Shown: positions 1 to 11,383 of the stretch, one piece after another | Layout of the letters: every line of letters starts with the position of its first letter | Position numbering within the stretch: the stretch's first letter is position 1 | Assembly: GCF_964204645.1 (NCBI RefSeq) | Contig: NC_134032.1 | Span: forward strand, 11,402,275-11,466,274 | Direction of reading: 5' to 3' | DNA length: 64,000 bases | Origin: Tubulanus polymorphus | Lineage: Eukaryota; Nemertea; Palaeonemertea; Tubulaniformes; Tubulanidae | The notes under the pieces: generated by a model | What the model saw: the letters and a program-made list of their open reading frames with translations, nothing else | Told to the model about the DNA's origin: nothing | Databases searched by the model: none | Program-made: the position numbers and the translations under genes

Positions 1-1240
1 CCAGACCCTGTACGAGTTCTCCTACACGTTAGGAACAACTGCTGTGGATACTATACAGTTCGGATCTTCGATTGAAAAACTGATTATCTAAACGCGCGTC
101 TAAAATTCCGATGCATTATCCGTTTCTCTAATGCTGTTTTTTTTAAATATTAAGTTAGTACATTATTTTTGATGTACCGGACTGCCTGAAAAGTAAATAT
201 ATACATATACATACGCACCACGCGTCATGTGTATTCAAGCCGGAAACATGAATAGATATGAACGTGCGTATCTAACAGGTTATAATTAGCGAGACTAAAA
301 ACTTTCCGCATATGTAATTCAAATATGTCATTCAATCAGTTGAAGCCGTTCAGTTTTTGTGATTTGATTGATGTTTTTGCGTATTCTGTCTTTGTTTAGT
401 TGAACCGGAGAACCGAAACTTCCGATTTTATGTACTTCGATTTCAACGACTGCTGTGGATACTATACAGTTCGGATCTTAGATTGAAAAACTGATTATCT
501 AAACGCGCGTCTAAAATTCCGATGCATTATCCGTTCCCCTACTGCTGTTTTTAATATTAAGTTAGTACATTATTGTTGATGTACCGGACTGTCTGAAAAG
601 TAAATATATACATATACATACGCACCACGCGTCATGTGTATTCAAGCCGGAAACATGAATAGATATGAACGTGCGTATCTAACAGGTTATAATTGCCAGG
701 ACTCAAAAAAACTTTTTCCGCACATTATTAATGCATTCATTATTAAAATATGTCATTCAATCAGTTGAAACCCGTTTGTCGACCTTCCTTTCATAAAACC
801 ATGTTAACCGTTGAACAGGATTCTAAATTCCCCTCATTTTCATAGCATGGTGGGGATGTTATAGCAGACGTACATTCGATCGTGGTCGACACAGACAAGA
901 TCAAGAATACGAACAAGACTGTGCAGAAAACCCGTTATCGCTGCTTTGCAGCTATATTAAAAATCTATTTTTCAATCAGTTGAAACCGTTCAGTATTGTG
1001 ATTTGATTGATTGATGTCAGTAGGGCCTACGTACGTTTTTGCGTCTTCTGTCTTTGTTTACATGAACCAATTATGTACTTAGATTTCATTTGCATGAACT
1101 GTTTAAAGACAAACACGAACAACTTGGTTTTCAATCTTATTTATTACATAAATCTTACATCTTTTACTTGCAGGAGAAACAAACGAACAGATCGCTGTTG
1201 TATACAATGCCATTAGTCGTCTTCGTAGAAAACTGATATA
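1..1240. repeat. tandem ~411-bp repeat and non-coding flank
   Basis: A segment containing TGCTGTGGATACTATACAG occurs at 40 and again at 451, a spacing of 411 bases. The second copy is degraded after about 740. Parts of the block (around 255-450) resemble the DNA at 31,490-31,700 and 46,285-46,500, which lies beside the zinc-finger fragments of units C and D, so this looks like the left margin of unit A. No convincing coding region is seen. Confidence 0.6.
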
Positions 1241-1263
1241 ATGTCAGTTTTCGCAAAAGGTTA

Positions 1264-1432
1264 GTGCCGCAAGGCTTCGTCGGCAAACCTGCGCTGAACT
1301 TGCGCACCCGGGCGAGTGTCTAGTGTGGCAGGGCTTCGTGCCGTGGCTGAGTTTAGTGATGCCATCAGGTTCGAATCCCGAGGACGGAGGATGGTCTGGG
1401 TATGATCTGCGGGGTGAAAAAAAAACTTTATT
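1264..1432 (+). repeat. tRNA-derived SINE copy 1
   Basis: It contains an A-box-like GTGGCTGAGTTTAG and a B-box GGTTCGAATCC separated by a short stretch, a tRNA-like head, followed by a conserved tail (GAGTATGATCTG-like) and an A run. Three further copies lie at 3,258, 32,877 and 47,667. Each sits just 3' of a zinc-finger exon, so at least some copies were carried along by duplication of the cassette. Confidence 0.7.
1427..1432 (-). terminator. candidate polyadenylation signal AATAAA
   Basis: On the minus strand an AATAAA hexamer lies about 55 bases past the stop codon of the zinc-finger exon ending at 1,486. It lies inside the A-rich tail of the SINE. The other SINE copies read AGTAAA at the equivalent place. 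This is positional evidence only. Confidence 0.45.
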
Positions 1433-1485
1433 GAAAAATAAATTCTGATGATATCGATGATGATCCGTGTCAACTAACATCGAAT

Positions 1486-2210
1486 CTAGAAATCAAATGT
1501 GTTTGGGTCGACGTTATGAATGCGCTTCATGTGCTGTTTGCAGTTATATTTCAGATTAAAACGTTGCTCGCACATCGGACATTTAATCGGTTTTTCGCCG
1601 GTGTGAATTCGCTCGTGTATCGCCAAATTTACGCTAGTTTTCATCCTTTTACCGCAAAACTGACATTTAAACGGTCGTTCATCTAAATGAACTAGATTCA
1701 TGTGCTGTTTACAATGTGATTTCAGCGCGAAACATTTCTCACAAGTCGGGCATTTAAATGGTCGTTCATCGGTATGAACCAGTTTCATGTGCCGTTTACG
1801 GTTCGATTTCTGAGTAAAACATTGCTCGCACATTAAACATTTAAACGGTTTATCCCCGGTGTGAATTCGCTCGTGTTGTTTACATAATGCGGGAATATTA
1901 AACCATTTATCACAAAACTGACATTTGTATTTTTTACTATTGCCAGCCTTGAATTTCTCAGATGATACATGGCTATTCGGGCAAACATTGTGAACCTGCT
2001 TCATGTGCCGGTCACAGCTCGACTTCACCATGAAACATTGCTCGCACGTCAGACATTTAAACGGTTTTTTGCCGGTACTACCAGGCTCAATGTTACCCCC
2101 TTTACATCCTGTTGCTATTTTCAATCGACCTTGAGCATTGACCTTACCAGCGGGAAGACGACTCAGTTCAACAGACGGCAGTAATTCATTCGGCACGTCG
2201 TATCCGACAC
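1486..2210 (-). CDS. unit A zinc-finger cassette A3, terminal exon, six C2H2 fingers
   Basis: Terminal coding exon of a poly-C2H2 protein, expected to be nuclear and to bind DNA. The exon starts at 2,210 just after an acceptor (CTTTGTAG) and runs to a stop at 1,486. It has no initiator ATG at its start and opens with the shared leader (GVGYDVPNELLPSVELSR). Six fingers follow: one CX2CX12HX4H, a spacer (NVCPNSHVSSEKFKAG), then five more joined by TGDKP, TDERP, LDERP and TGEKP linkers. It ends NVDPNTFDF. The phase-1 start joins in frame to the donor at 10,033; with exons 1 and 2 of unit A the protein would be 688 residues. All zinc ligands are present. No target can be inferred. Confidence 0.88.
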
Positions 2211-3257
2211 CTACAAAGAAACATTAGAATCAAATTTAAGCCTCATCTTCACAATTCCGCCTCTGAATCCATTGAGAATTGAACAACTGGTGGAATAATA
2301 AAGGGTAACAGAGATTGAAGACAAATATCATCCTGAAGAAACTAATTCGTTCCTTACGAAGTTATGATGGACTGTGGCAATCGAGGATTCCACTTGTGGC
2401 AAGCGAAGATCCACCTGTTCGCTAGTGCGCATTCAGACAATTCCCAAATTTCTCCTCAGATTCAATTAAAATCTATCCATAATTTCTCATATTCTATGAA
2501 TGGTGATTAATAAAATTCACGCTATATATCAACCTAAAGATCATCTGAGTTTATCAAGAGTAATGATTTGCCAAATTTCTGATGAGGGATGCTAAATATC
2601 TAGATAAAAGTTCATTCATCGAAAATGAACTAGACTTTGACGGGGTTGTCGCACTGATACACACGTCATCCTGGTGGGATGTCTAGCTGGTGGCACAGGA
2701 GTCCTCATTAACGGTTTTCTTTCTGATTAAAATATTGCTCAGAAATCGACTAGTGAATCGGTTTTTCATATGCACGAACTATCAAAAGACTAACACGAAA
2801 AACTTGGTTTTCAATCTTATTTATTTGGATAAATCTTACATCTTATACTCGAAGGAATAACATATGAACAGATCGCTGTTGCATTAGTCATCTTCGTAGA
2901 AAAGTGATATAATGTCAGTTTTCTTTCCAGCTAAAATGTTCCCCATTCCAACAAACTAACGAATTCGCGACAAAAATCTGTGCGAAAAATACATTTAAAA
3001 AAATTAAATTTTGGAAGCATTTTTTTCATCAAAAGGAAGGACTAAGAGTAAAAATAAAGACGATGTTTGTCCAAACTGATTGCAAAAGAAGCCCGACACT
3101 AGCACGAGTGCGTAGCTAATGACGTCATCTACGAGATTATGTCATTATTAGCCAATCAGAAATCCCGTTTTATATTTGCCAGGCTTTCTCCGTTATCCGT
3201 GAAATTGTGCAATCATAATAATAATCAGCGCGACTATACAACAGGCAATCTGGATTG
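2211..3257. other. duplicated intronic flank, no gene
   Basis: The first 450 bases upstream of this exon (on the minus strand) recur upstream of almost every other finger cassette, including a conserved CTAAT branch-point-like motif 14-18 bases before the acceptor. Around 2,600-2,640 there is a short inverted repeat, AGTTCATT...AATGAACT, that recurs beside other cassettes. No coding signal is seen. Confidence 0.6.
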
Positions 3258-3390
3258 GTGCCGCATGTACTTGCGCACCCGGTCTAGTGTGGCAGAGCTT
3301 CGTGCCGTGGCTGAGTTATAAGCGATGCCATCAGGTTCGAATCCCTGCTGATGGTGTTGAGTATGATCTGCAAGGTATAAAAACCTTTAC
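3258..3390 (+). repeat. tRNA-derived SINE copy 2
   Basis: Same head as copy 1 (GTGGCTGAGTTATAAG, then GGTTCGAATCC) and the same tail. It lies 55 bases past the stop of the next finger exon. The tail reads AGTAAA on the minus strand instead of AATAAA. Confidence 0.7.
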
Positions 3391-3444
3391 TGAAAAATCA
3401 AATCTGATGATAACAATGATGATCCGTTTTAAGTAACATCAAAT

Positions 3445-4340
3445 TTAGAAATCAAACGTGTTTGGGTCGACGTCATGAATGCGTTTCATGTGCTGTTTAC
3501 GGTTATATTTCACATTAAAACACTCCTCGCACATCGGACATTTAAACGGTTTTTCGCCGGTGTGAATTCGCTCGTGTACCTCCAAATTTACCCTAGTTTT
3601 CATCCTTTTACCGCAAAACTGACATTTAAACGGTCGTTCATCTGAATGAACCAGTTTCACGTGCTGTTTACACTGTGATTTCAGCGCGAAACATTTCCCA
3701 CACACCTCACATTTAAACGGTTTTTCATCGGTATGAACCAGTTTCATGTGCACTTTACAGTTAGATTTCCACGTAAAACACGACTCGCACATTGGACATT
3801 TGAACGGTTTTTCGCCGGTGTGAATTCGCTCGTGTCGTTTAATGTCTGAGAGAAAAGTAAACCCTTGATCGCAAAAACGGCATTTAAACGGTCGTTCATC
3901 GGTATGAACCAGTCTCATGTGCGTTTTACGGTTTGATTTCTGAGTAAAACGTTGCTCGCACATCTGACATTTAAACGGTTTATCACCGGTGTGAATTCGC
4001 TCGTGTGTTTTACGTGATGCGGGAAAACTAAACCACTTATCGCAAAACCGACATTTGTACTTTTTACTATAGCGAGCCTTGACCTTCTCAGATGAAACAT
4101 GGCTATTCGGGCAAACATTATGAACCTGTTTCATGTGCCGGTCACAGCTTGATTTTACCATAAAACGTTTCTGACATGTCGGACATTTGAATGGTTTTTT
4201 GCAGTTACTTCCAGGGTCAATGTTACCCCCTTTACATCTTGTTGCTATTTTCAATCGACCTTGAGCATCAAACTTTCCAGCGGGCAGACGACTCAGTTCA
4301 ACAGACGGCAGTAATTCATATGGCACGACGTATCCGACAC
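3445..4340 (-). CDS. unit A zinc-finger cassette A2, terminal exon, eight C2H2 fingers
   Basis: Second intact cassette of unit A. The acceptor ends at 4,341 (TTTGTAG) and the exon begins GTGTCGGATACG. The leader is standard (PYELLPSVELSRLP). Eight fingers follow, all with complete CCHH ligands: finger 1, spacer, then seven fingers with TGEKP alternating with TDERP or TDEKP. The C-terminus VDPNTFDF is the same as in the 1,486 exon, so these two cassettes are recent sisters. Spliced to unit A exons 1 and 2 it gives 745 residues in frame. Expected role: sequence-specific DNA binding in the nucleus, inferred from the fold only. Confidence 0.88.
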
Positions 4341-6037
4341 CTACAAAGAGTCATTAGAATCAAATTTAAGGTTCATCTTCACAATTCCGCGTCTGAATCC
4401 AGTGAGAATTGAACGACTGGTGAAATAATAAACAGAGCTTGAAGACAAATATCATCCTGAAGAAACTAATTCGTTCCTTACGAAGTTATGATGGTGTTTC
4501 ACGTGCAATGAGGACTCGTTCGACTGTGGCAATCGAGGATTCCACTTGTGGCAAGCAAACATCCACCTGTTCGTTAGTGTGCATTCAGACAACAATTCCC
4601 GAATTTCTCCTCAGATTCAATTAACTCTATCCATAATTTCTCATATTCTATGAATGGTGATTAATAAAATTCATGCTATATATGAACCTAAAGATCATCT
4701 GAGTTTATCGAGAAGAGTGATTTGCCTAATTTCGGATGGAGGCTAAAAATCTAGATAAAAGTTCATTCACTGAAAATGAACTAGATTTTGACAGGTTGTG
4801 ACACTGATACACACGTTATCAAGTGGGAGAGCTGGTGGCACGGAGTCCTCATTAACGGTTTTCATTCTGATTGAAATATTGCTCACACTTCGAATGTTAA
4901 AATGGTTTTTCATTTGCGTGAACTATCAAAGACAAACCCGGAGGTAATTTTGGTTTTCAATTAATTTATTTCTTATTCATTTCTTATTTATTTGATTAAT
5001 CTTACATCTTATATTCGCTTTTGTGACATATTAACAATTAACCATCTTCATAGAAAAACGATAAGTTTATATAAGTATAATTACAAAATATGATATCTTG
5101 ATATAAGTTTCCATGAGTATATACATGACCGGATATACTGGTAGCCCGATGTGGCTGAAACCCTAAAATAGGGCAGTGTAACCGTTAAAAAAGGAGTAGA
5201 TGATAAAAAGAATAAGGTGATAGATGACGAAATGAAGCTTACACTTATGCTGAATGATAGCAAGTCTGCGTATATGGCCAAAATAACAGAAATTTATAAG
5301 AAATTAATGTAAAATAATGTGTTATTAATGATTATAGGGAATCAGCTTGATTGGATGTATCGGCATAGAAATAAGTTAACACGAATGGAAGGTTAATTTT
5401 CTAAACTGTTATCTGGGTTGGGGAGTTCTTTATGTCATCACAGCTGTTCTACCAGACTGTTGGTATTTTACCTAAGAAGGATCCGGAAAGAGGTATGAGG
5501 TGCAAGTCTAGGGTGATTTTTACATCGGGTATTGTAATCATGATAGGCTGCATTTTTCTCAAAGATGTTCAGGATGGGGGATGGGAGGTCTGTCTTACAA
5601 AATTTGTATCCAGATTAAATCAATTCAGGGTTTACAAGATCATCGAAAAAAATCTTACATCTCATACTGGCTTTTGTAACGTACTATCAATTAATCATCT
5701 CCATAGAAAAATTATTTGAAAAAAGTTTTCCAGCCACTTCTTTTGAATCCAATACTGAAATACTAAAATTTCTCTAAAACTTTGCGGAAAGAAAACAATA
5801 GTGTTTCAGATCTATAAAATTACTCATGAACCCTGTATATAATACATTGTATCAACTTTATAAGTTAACTGAATTATTTTCCGATCTATAGAATCCAAGT
5901 CTGTTTAAACTTAAACCTAACTTGAACCGAACATTCTACAAAACCTCACATAGGCTAACTAAAACTCCTTTTGACATTCAATCAACTTTTCAAAAATCTG
6001 ATGCCTTCCGGTCGGAATCATGAATCCATTTGAACCA
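4341..6037. other. intronic spacer without gene
   Basis: It begins with the cassette flank seen upstream of the other finger exons and continues into AT-rich DNA. Near 5,630-5,780 is a segment (CATACTGGCTTTTGTAACG) repeated in other units. Short open frames occur but have no recognisable domain and no paralogue kept open. Confidence 0.5.
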
Positions 6038-6175
6038 CAGTCAACCCCCGATATACCGACACCCCGCCTACCGCCAGGTTTTCCCAATGTTCATCTCTAT
6101 ACAAATTCATAGTATAACACCCTTACCGCCGAAATCGTTCAGTACCGATGTGGGCGGTATATCGGGGGTCGACTG
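6038..6175. mobile_element. TA-flanked MITE, family 1 (138 bp)
   Basis: Terminal inverted repeats CAGTCAACCCCCGATATACCG and its partner with one mismatch, 21 bases, enclose 138 bp. Other copies are flanked by TA on both sides, the usual target of Tc1/mariner/pogo elements; here the left TA has decayed to CA. There is no coding capacity, so it is non-autonomous. Copies lie at 16,692, 19,322, 25,936, 34,634, 36,984, 49,550 and 54,823. Confidence 0.8.
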
Positions 6176-6379
6176 TAGTTTCAAGCGTTCTTCTGTTACA
6201 GTTTCCTTACAGTCAGAACTGTTTTTGGTTTTTCATTGGTTTGTATCAGCATGTGTTAGGTGTGATCTGATATATAAGGAAAAACCTTTCACTAAAATTC
6301 AACTTCGATGATAACTAACGACGATGATCAACTTCAACTAACATTAAATTAAGAAATCGAATGTTTGGCTCATGAATGC

Positions 6380-6494
6380 TTTTCATGTGTTGTTTACAGT
6401 TATATTTTCGATTGAATTGATCGAACATTTAAACGGTTTTTCGCCGGTGTGCACGCGCTCGTGTCGCTTCAAATGGTAACTAGTTTTCATCCAT
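6380..6494 (-). pseudogene. out-of-frame finger tail of cassette A1
   Basis: Finger sequence continues past the stop at 6,495 in a different frame: WMKTSYHLKRHERVHTGEKP, then a degraded last finger. This marks the original longer reading frame of the cassette. It is not expected to be translated. Confidence 0.7.
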
Positions 6495-7336
6495 TTATCG
6501 CAAACATTTGAACGGTCGTTCATCGGAATGAACTTGTCTAATGTGCACTGTACAGGATCCTTTCCGACTAAAGCGTTGCCCGCACGTCGGACATTTAAAC
6601 GGTTTTTCACCGGTGTGAATTTGCTCGTGTTGCTTCAATTGGGTGCGATTTTTTATCCGTTTAGTGCAAAATTGACATCTAAACGGTCTTTCATTGGAGT
6701 GAACTTCTTTTATGTGCGTTTGACATGTTGATTTCTGCGTAAAACGTTGCTCGCGCGTCGGACATTTAAACGGTTTTTCGCCGGTGTGAATTCGCTCGTG
6801 TACCTTCAAACCGTAGCGAGTTTTCATCCATTTATAGCAAAACTGACATTTAAATGGTCTTTCATCGGTATGAACAAGTTTCATGTGCATGTTACAGTTC
6901 GATTTCCGAGTGAAAGCTTTCTTGCATATCGGACATTTGAACGGTTTTTTGCCGGAGTGAGTTCGCTCGTGTATATTCAAATAGTTGCGAGTTTTTAACC
7001 GTTTATCGCAAAACCGACATTTAAACAGTCTTTCATCCGTATGAACACGTTTAAAATGCACCTCACGGCTTCTTTTGAGCCTAAAACATTTCTCACATGT
7101 CGGACATTTAAACGGTTTTTCACTGGTGTGTGTTCGCTCACGCCGTGTACAATCTGCAGTCATCAACGCGTTAGACTTAGATCTATAGGCGGCTTCACTA
7201 GAACTAACAGGTTCGATGTTAACCTTTTCACATCCTGTCGCTATTCTAAATCGACCTTGAGCATTGTCCTTTCCAATTGGCAGACGACTCAGTTCAACCG
7301 ACGGCAATAACTTGCGCGGCACGTCGTATCCGACAC
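6495..7336 (-). CDS. unit A zinc-finger cassette A1, seven fingers, truncated by a frameshift
   Basis: The acceptor-proximal cassette of unit A, exon start 7,336. The leader differs most from the family (PRKLLPSVELSRLPIGKD) and lacks the usual first finger and spacer. Seven fingers follow. In the fifth the second zinc Cys is Arg (CPTREQRF), which should disable that finger. An apparent 5-base deletion near 6,503 then shifts the frame, so the exon stops after PFKCLR; a homologous finger (CDKWMKTSYHLKRHERVH) continues in another frame down to about 6,380. With exons 1 and 2 it would give 727 residues. It is the most divergent of the larger cassettes, and probably old. Confidence 0.75.
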
Positions 7337-7484
7337 CTACAAAGAGTTGTAAGAGAATCCAGATTTTAATTTATGGCGCATCAACATTTCAAACATCGTA
7401 TTTCGAGGTTGAATGAACAAAGCTGAAACAACGAAATAGATTCATGATCGGAGAATAAAATCAATAGATGCTACTCGTGAAAAC

Positions 7485-8397
7485 CGTCTGCTAGTTTGTG
7501 AAATCAGTCTGCTAGTTAGTGAAATCAGTCTGCTAGCTTGTGAAATCAGTCTGCTAGTTTATGAAATCAATCTGCTAGTTTATGAAATCAGTCTGCTAGT
7601 TTATGAAATCAGTCTGCTGGTTTGTGAAATCAGCTTGCTAGTTTATGAAATCAGTCTGCTAGTTTGTGAAATCAGTCTGCTAGTTTGTGAAATCAGTCAG
7701 CTAGTTTGTGAAATCAGTCTGCTAGTTTGTGGAATCAGTCTGCTAGTTTGTGAAATCAGTCCGCTAGATTGTGAAATCAGTCTGCTAGTTTATGAAATCA
7801 ATCTGCTAGTTTATGAAATCAGTCTGCTAGTTTATGAAATCAGTCTGCTGGTTTGTGAAATCAGTCTGCTAGTTTGTGAAATCAGTCTGCTAGTTTGTGA
7901 AATCAGTCTGCTAGCTTGTGAAATCAGTCTGCTAGTTTATGAAATCAATCTGCTAGTTTATGAAATCAGTCTGCTAGTTTATGAAATCAGTCTGCTGGTT
8001 TGTGAAATCAGCTTGCTAGTTTATGAAATCAGTCTGCTAGTTTGTGAAATCAGTCTGCTAGTTTGTGAAATCAGTCAGCTAGTTTGTGAAATCAGTCTGC
8101 TAGTTTGTGGAATCAGTCTGCTAGTTTGTGAAATCAGTCTGCTAGTTTATGGAATCAGTCTGCTAGTTTATGGAATCAGCCTGCTAGTTTGTGAAATCAG
8201 TCTGCTAGTTCATGGAATCAGCCTGCTAGTTTATGGAATCAGCCTGCTAGTTTGTGAAATCAGCCTGCTAGTTTGTGAAATCAGTCCGCTAGATTGTGAA
8301 ATCAGTCTACTAGTTTATGGAATCAGTCTGCTAGTTTATGGAATCAGCCTGCTAGATTGTGAAATCAGTCTGCTAGTTTGTGAATCAGTCCGCTAGT
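7485..8397. repeat. 21-bp minisatellite, about 43 copies
   Basis: Unit close to GTGAAATCAGTCTGCTAGTTT, repeated head to tail without gaps. Variants (TTATG, CAATC, CAGCC) recur in order: the variant block at 7,533 recurs at 7,911 (378 = 18 units), and a sub-block at 7,561 recurs at 7,792 (231 = 11 units), so there is higher-order amplification. The length is a multiple of three, so the plus strand stays open for 253 codons, but that frame is a by-product. It lies in the intron just upstream of cassette A1. Confidence 0.95.
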
Positions 8398-8399
8398 TT

Positions 8400-8761
8400 C
8401 CAAGTTCCTGAATCGCGAATGTTTCCATGTTGAAGTTATGACGACATTTTAGGCGACATTTACAATGAGCTTTCTGCGTGAATCTCAAATCGCAATTGGA
8501 CATTTAAACGGACGTTCGCCGGTGTGCACGCATTCGTGTCGCGTTAAATCAATAAATCCTTTGAACAGCTTCCCACAAAACTGACATCTATGTTTCATGG
8601 TTGTGTCACCAGGTGGGGTATTTCCGTACTCAATGTAGAGATATATTTGCCAGTTCCGTCGATTTTGGTTTTTCGTTGTGACGCGGTATTTTTACGGCTG
8701 ACAGTCAACCATTTAGTACCAGAAATCGTCGGTTCCCTGGGCTCATCGGTGAAAGCGCCAC
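8400..8761 (-). pseudogene. divergent, decayed two-finger terminal exon
   Basis: A possible acceptor (CTTTCCAG) ends at 8,762. From there, with a phase-1 join, about 56 codons without a stop read on the minus strand (GGAFTDEPREP...), unlike the common leader. One finger follows in another frame ([23 protein letters not shown]2CX12HX3H), then TGERP and a second finger broken by a missing base. The linker and finger spacing place it in the family, but it is far from the other cassettes. Two frameshifts make it a likely pseudo-exon. Confidence 0.6.
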
Positions 8762-9051
8762 CTGGAAAGAGCCATGAGAACCGATGATATGCGTGCGTTT
8801 AGATAATGACGTTACGTACGAAAGGGGGTCAGAACAAATTTCCGAGGACACAAACTAGAGCGGCGTTTAAACGACTTAAACCTAAAAATGTCGGTTTGAA
8901 GAGAAAAACTAGATATTCCGCATCCTTGGAAAAACAACAATGACGAGACCTAGAAAAATCCTGTTCCTCGCAGCTGACATCAAATATAATGGAGAGTCAT
9001 GGAATATTAACAGTTGCTAAAAAGGGTCACCTGAAATACAAACATTTATGG
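8762..9051. other. unassigned intronic spacer
   Basis: AT-rich sequence with no recognised gene or repeat. Confidence 0.4.
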
Positions 9052-9155
9052 GCCTGGTTCCACAACAGGACTTAAGATCTAAAATTGAGGTTTGAGACTC
9101 TTTGAATCAAACTCAATCTTGTTCTGATATCACATCATCACTGTGGAACCAGCTC
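9052..9155. mobile_element. short foldback element (about 104 bp)
   Basis: The ends CCTGGTTCCACA and TGTGGAACCAGC are inverted repeats of 12 bases with one end mismatch. Only one copy is seen in this window, so it is assigned as a MITE on structure alone. Confidence 0.5.
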
Positions 9156-10032
9156 CGCAGTAAGTTCCTTTATAAAGTATGTTTGTTCTGGTACGCTCAC
9201 TTTTCCTTAACGCCTGCAAAATTGATTTTTCCCCAGTTCCCGCGCTCTAACATAGCTGAGGTTCATGCATACTTTATTAAACTAGGGTTCCAGGAACTTG
9301 GAAAGTGGTTTGACATCAGAAAATGTCAATATTCAACACCCCTCAGTGAACTGACATGCGTGCTGTGTCCGGTTTAAAAGTTGTCGCCGAAATCCAGACT
9401 ATTGAGGCGAATTTCTAGTTGTAGTCGAACAGGGAGATCGAATTGAAATAAATTTTCAATGATTTCAAATTCAAAATCAAGTGACAACTTTAGAACGATG
9501 GCCTTAAATCTATGTCTAATACTGTTAGGTTAGGTAGATGATAAGCCTAGCCTAGTTGCAACCATATATTGTTGATAATGGATCGCTCACATCAAAGTGT
9601 ATGACAGTGATTGAGAACTAGCTGCTCAAAAGTAGAACAGGGGCAACTGGCTGGAACTGGAGATAGATGGACGTTAACCAGTCGTAACCTAGCTCTCATT
9701 GACACATTCAAGCAATTGATTGTATCCAGCCAGTTGCTCTTGTGCGTCAAAAACTGCCCGGCAACAAGTTGTCTCCGACCAATCTCAGTGTTGATGTAGG
9801 CTAGGCTTTAAATTAACCGTCTTATATCAATCAGATATTTTTCAAAAATCAAAACGGAATATAACTCTTATTTTTCAGCTCTCAAAAACCACAGAAATTC
9901 TTTCTTCAATTAACAAGGCAAAACTGTACGGGTGGCAAAAGATTTGAGACTTTTGTTTTTTGAGTGGAATGCGCAAAATGTGGTGTTTAAAAACTGGACA
10001 AGTGAATTGATAGAATGGCTGTTAACACCTAC
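9156..10032. other. intron between unit A exon 2 and its finger cassettes
   Basis: Non-coding. The stretch 9,830-9,970 is homologous to DNA at 37,735-37,765 plus 40,885-40,990. It serves as an empty site for the CTAG-hairpin element inserted in unit C. Confidence 0.55.
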
Positions 10033-11226
10033 CTGACTGATCAAAATCTCCACTTGTTCCCGGTTGTGGATCGTGCTGTTGTTGTTGCACGATCTGTTGA
10101 GTTGAATAATTTTCATCATCGTCGCTTCCTGACGATATTTCAACCGGTTCTATTTTCATCAGTACATTCTTAACATCACCGTTACCTTGGTGATGTGATT
10201 GTTCGAATGGAAGCGTATTGATATCAGCGGTATTCGTATCAGTTAATTGTTCACTGTATTTGAGTTCGACTTTTTCAGGATTGGTGGCGCCACTAAAAAG
10301 TTCTAATTGTTCAAATGACGGAGAAGAACCTACGATCGATTCTAATTGTTCTAACTTGTAATCGCAGCTAGAGACCGCCGGGGGCGGGGGTATCGATAAT
10401 CCACTTTCACTCGACTGTTCAACGTTAGTCTCATTTCTAATTGTTGATGCTTTGTCAGCGTTTGAATCATCAGGAATCGTAGAATCATCCGATTCCTCCT
10501 CGGCATTTTTAATTCTTTTTAAAGTTGATTCGATTTCGGCGCTCGATAATATTTCACAACTGTTTGAATTAAGAACTGAGAAATTGACGGTTTCTGCCGA
10601 TGCTGAGCTGACCGGAGCTGTTGCCACCAATGACACAACATTCTCAGATTCATTCAATTGTTGCTGCGATGCAATATCAGTTACCGATGGTTTCAAGCCG
10701 ATTCCTGATTGTAACGATATTATCGGTGATTCACCACCAGGTGGAGCTGGTTTAACGGGTGTTGTTTGCGTAATAGGCTGGGTTGGTGTTTTCTGTTGTT
10801 GAAACTGAATATCAAGATTATGAACACTATTAGCCGGTGATATTTGACGGACTCCGGATTGGTTTCCCATATTCATAGGAGGAATGTTGATAGCCGGTGA
10901 AACGTGTTGAGGAGGTAAACCTCGTCCTCTTCCGCGACCTCCTCGATTGGGCGTCATTCTCTGTTGAGCTGGTAACAGACCGATCGGTTGCTGCCCGACA
11001 GCCGTCATTGTTTGTGATTGAACTCGTTGCTGTGGTAACGTCCCCTGTATAGCTGCACCTCCTCTCCGACGTTTCACAGCTTTTAAAACGTTCTGAGCGA
11101 CAGTTTTTGTTCTGCTTTGAACTTCAAATCGTCTTTGTTTTCCGGTTTTTGATTGATTCGTACCGATGTACATAACACCTCCATCTCCGGACATTTGATC
11201 TAGGCCAATTTGTCCTCTTTTCTGAT
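10033..11226 (-). CDS. unit A exon 2, low-complexity Q-rich constant exon
   Basis: Middle coding exon, 1,194 bases (398 codons), phase 1 at both ends. Acceptor TGTGTTCAG at 11,227 and donor CAG/GTAGGTG at 10,033. In order: a basic segment (KRRFEVQSRTKTVAQNVLKA), Q/P-rich DNA with an RGG-like run (RGGRGRGRGLPP), a conserved PPGGESPIISLQSGIGLKP, one copy of the ~73-residue repeat (SESGLSIPPPPAVSSCD), an acidic VEISSGSDDDENY, and Q4. No catalytic domain is recognised. VEISSGSDDD resembles a SUMO-interaction motif followed by acidic residues, so recruitment of SUMO-dependent cofactors is an inference. This exon supplies the N-terminal part for unit A's finger exons. Confidence 0.85.
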
Positions 11227-11383
11227 CTGAACACAAAAAGTATATATTTACAGGGAATAAACCAATATTTAGACAATTTTAACCCTTTACTATTCCGATA
11301 GTGCCTTAGTGAGTTTTATTAGTTAATATAAGATTAAGCCAATCTAATCACTGAATTTGAGGATATAGTTTTTAAAGACGAAC

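Noticed and set aside
7635-8396. 253-codon plus-strand frame with a heptad repeat (ISLLVCE)
   Set aside because: It is the reading of a 21-bp minisatellite, whose length is a multiple of three. No start context, splice signal or conservation supports a protein.
7485-8397. CRISPR array
   Set aside because: There are no unique spacers; units are contiguous and degenerate, in a eukaryotic intron.
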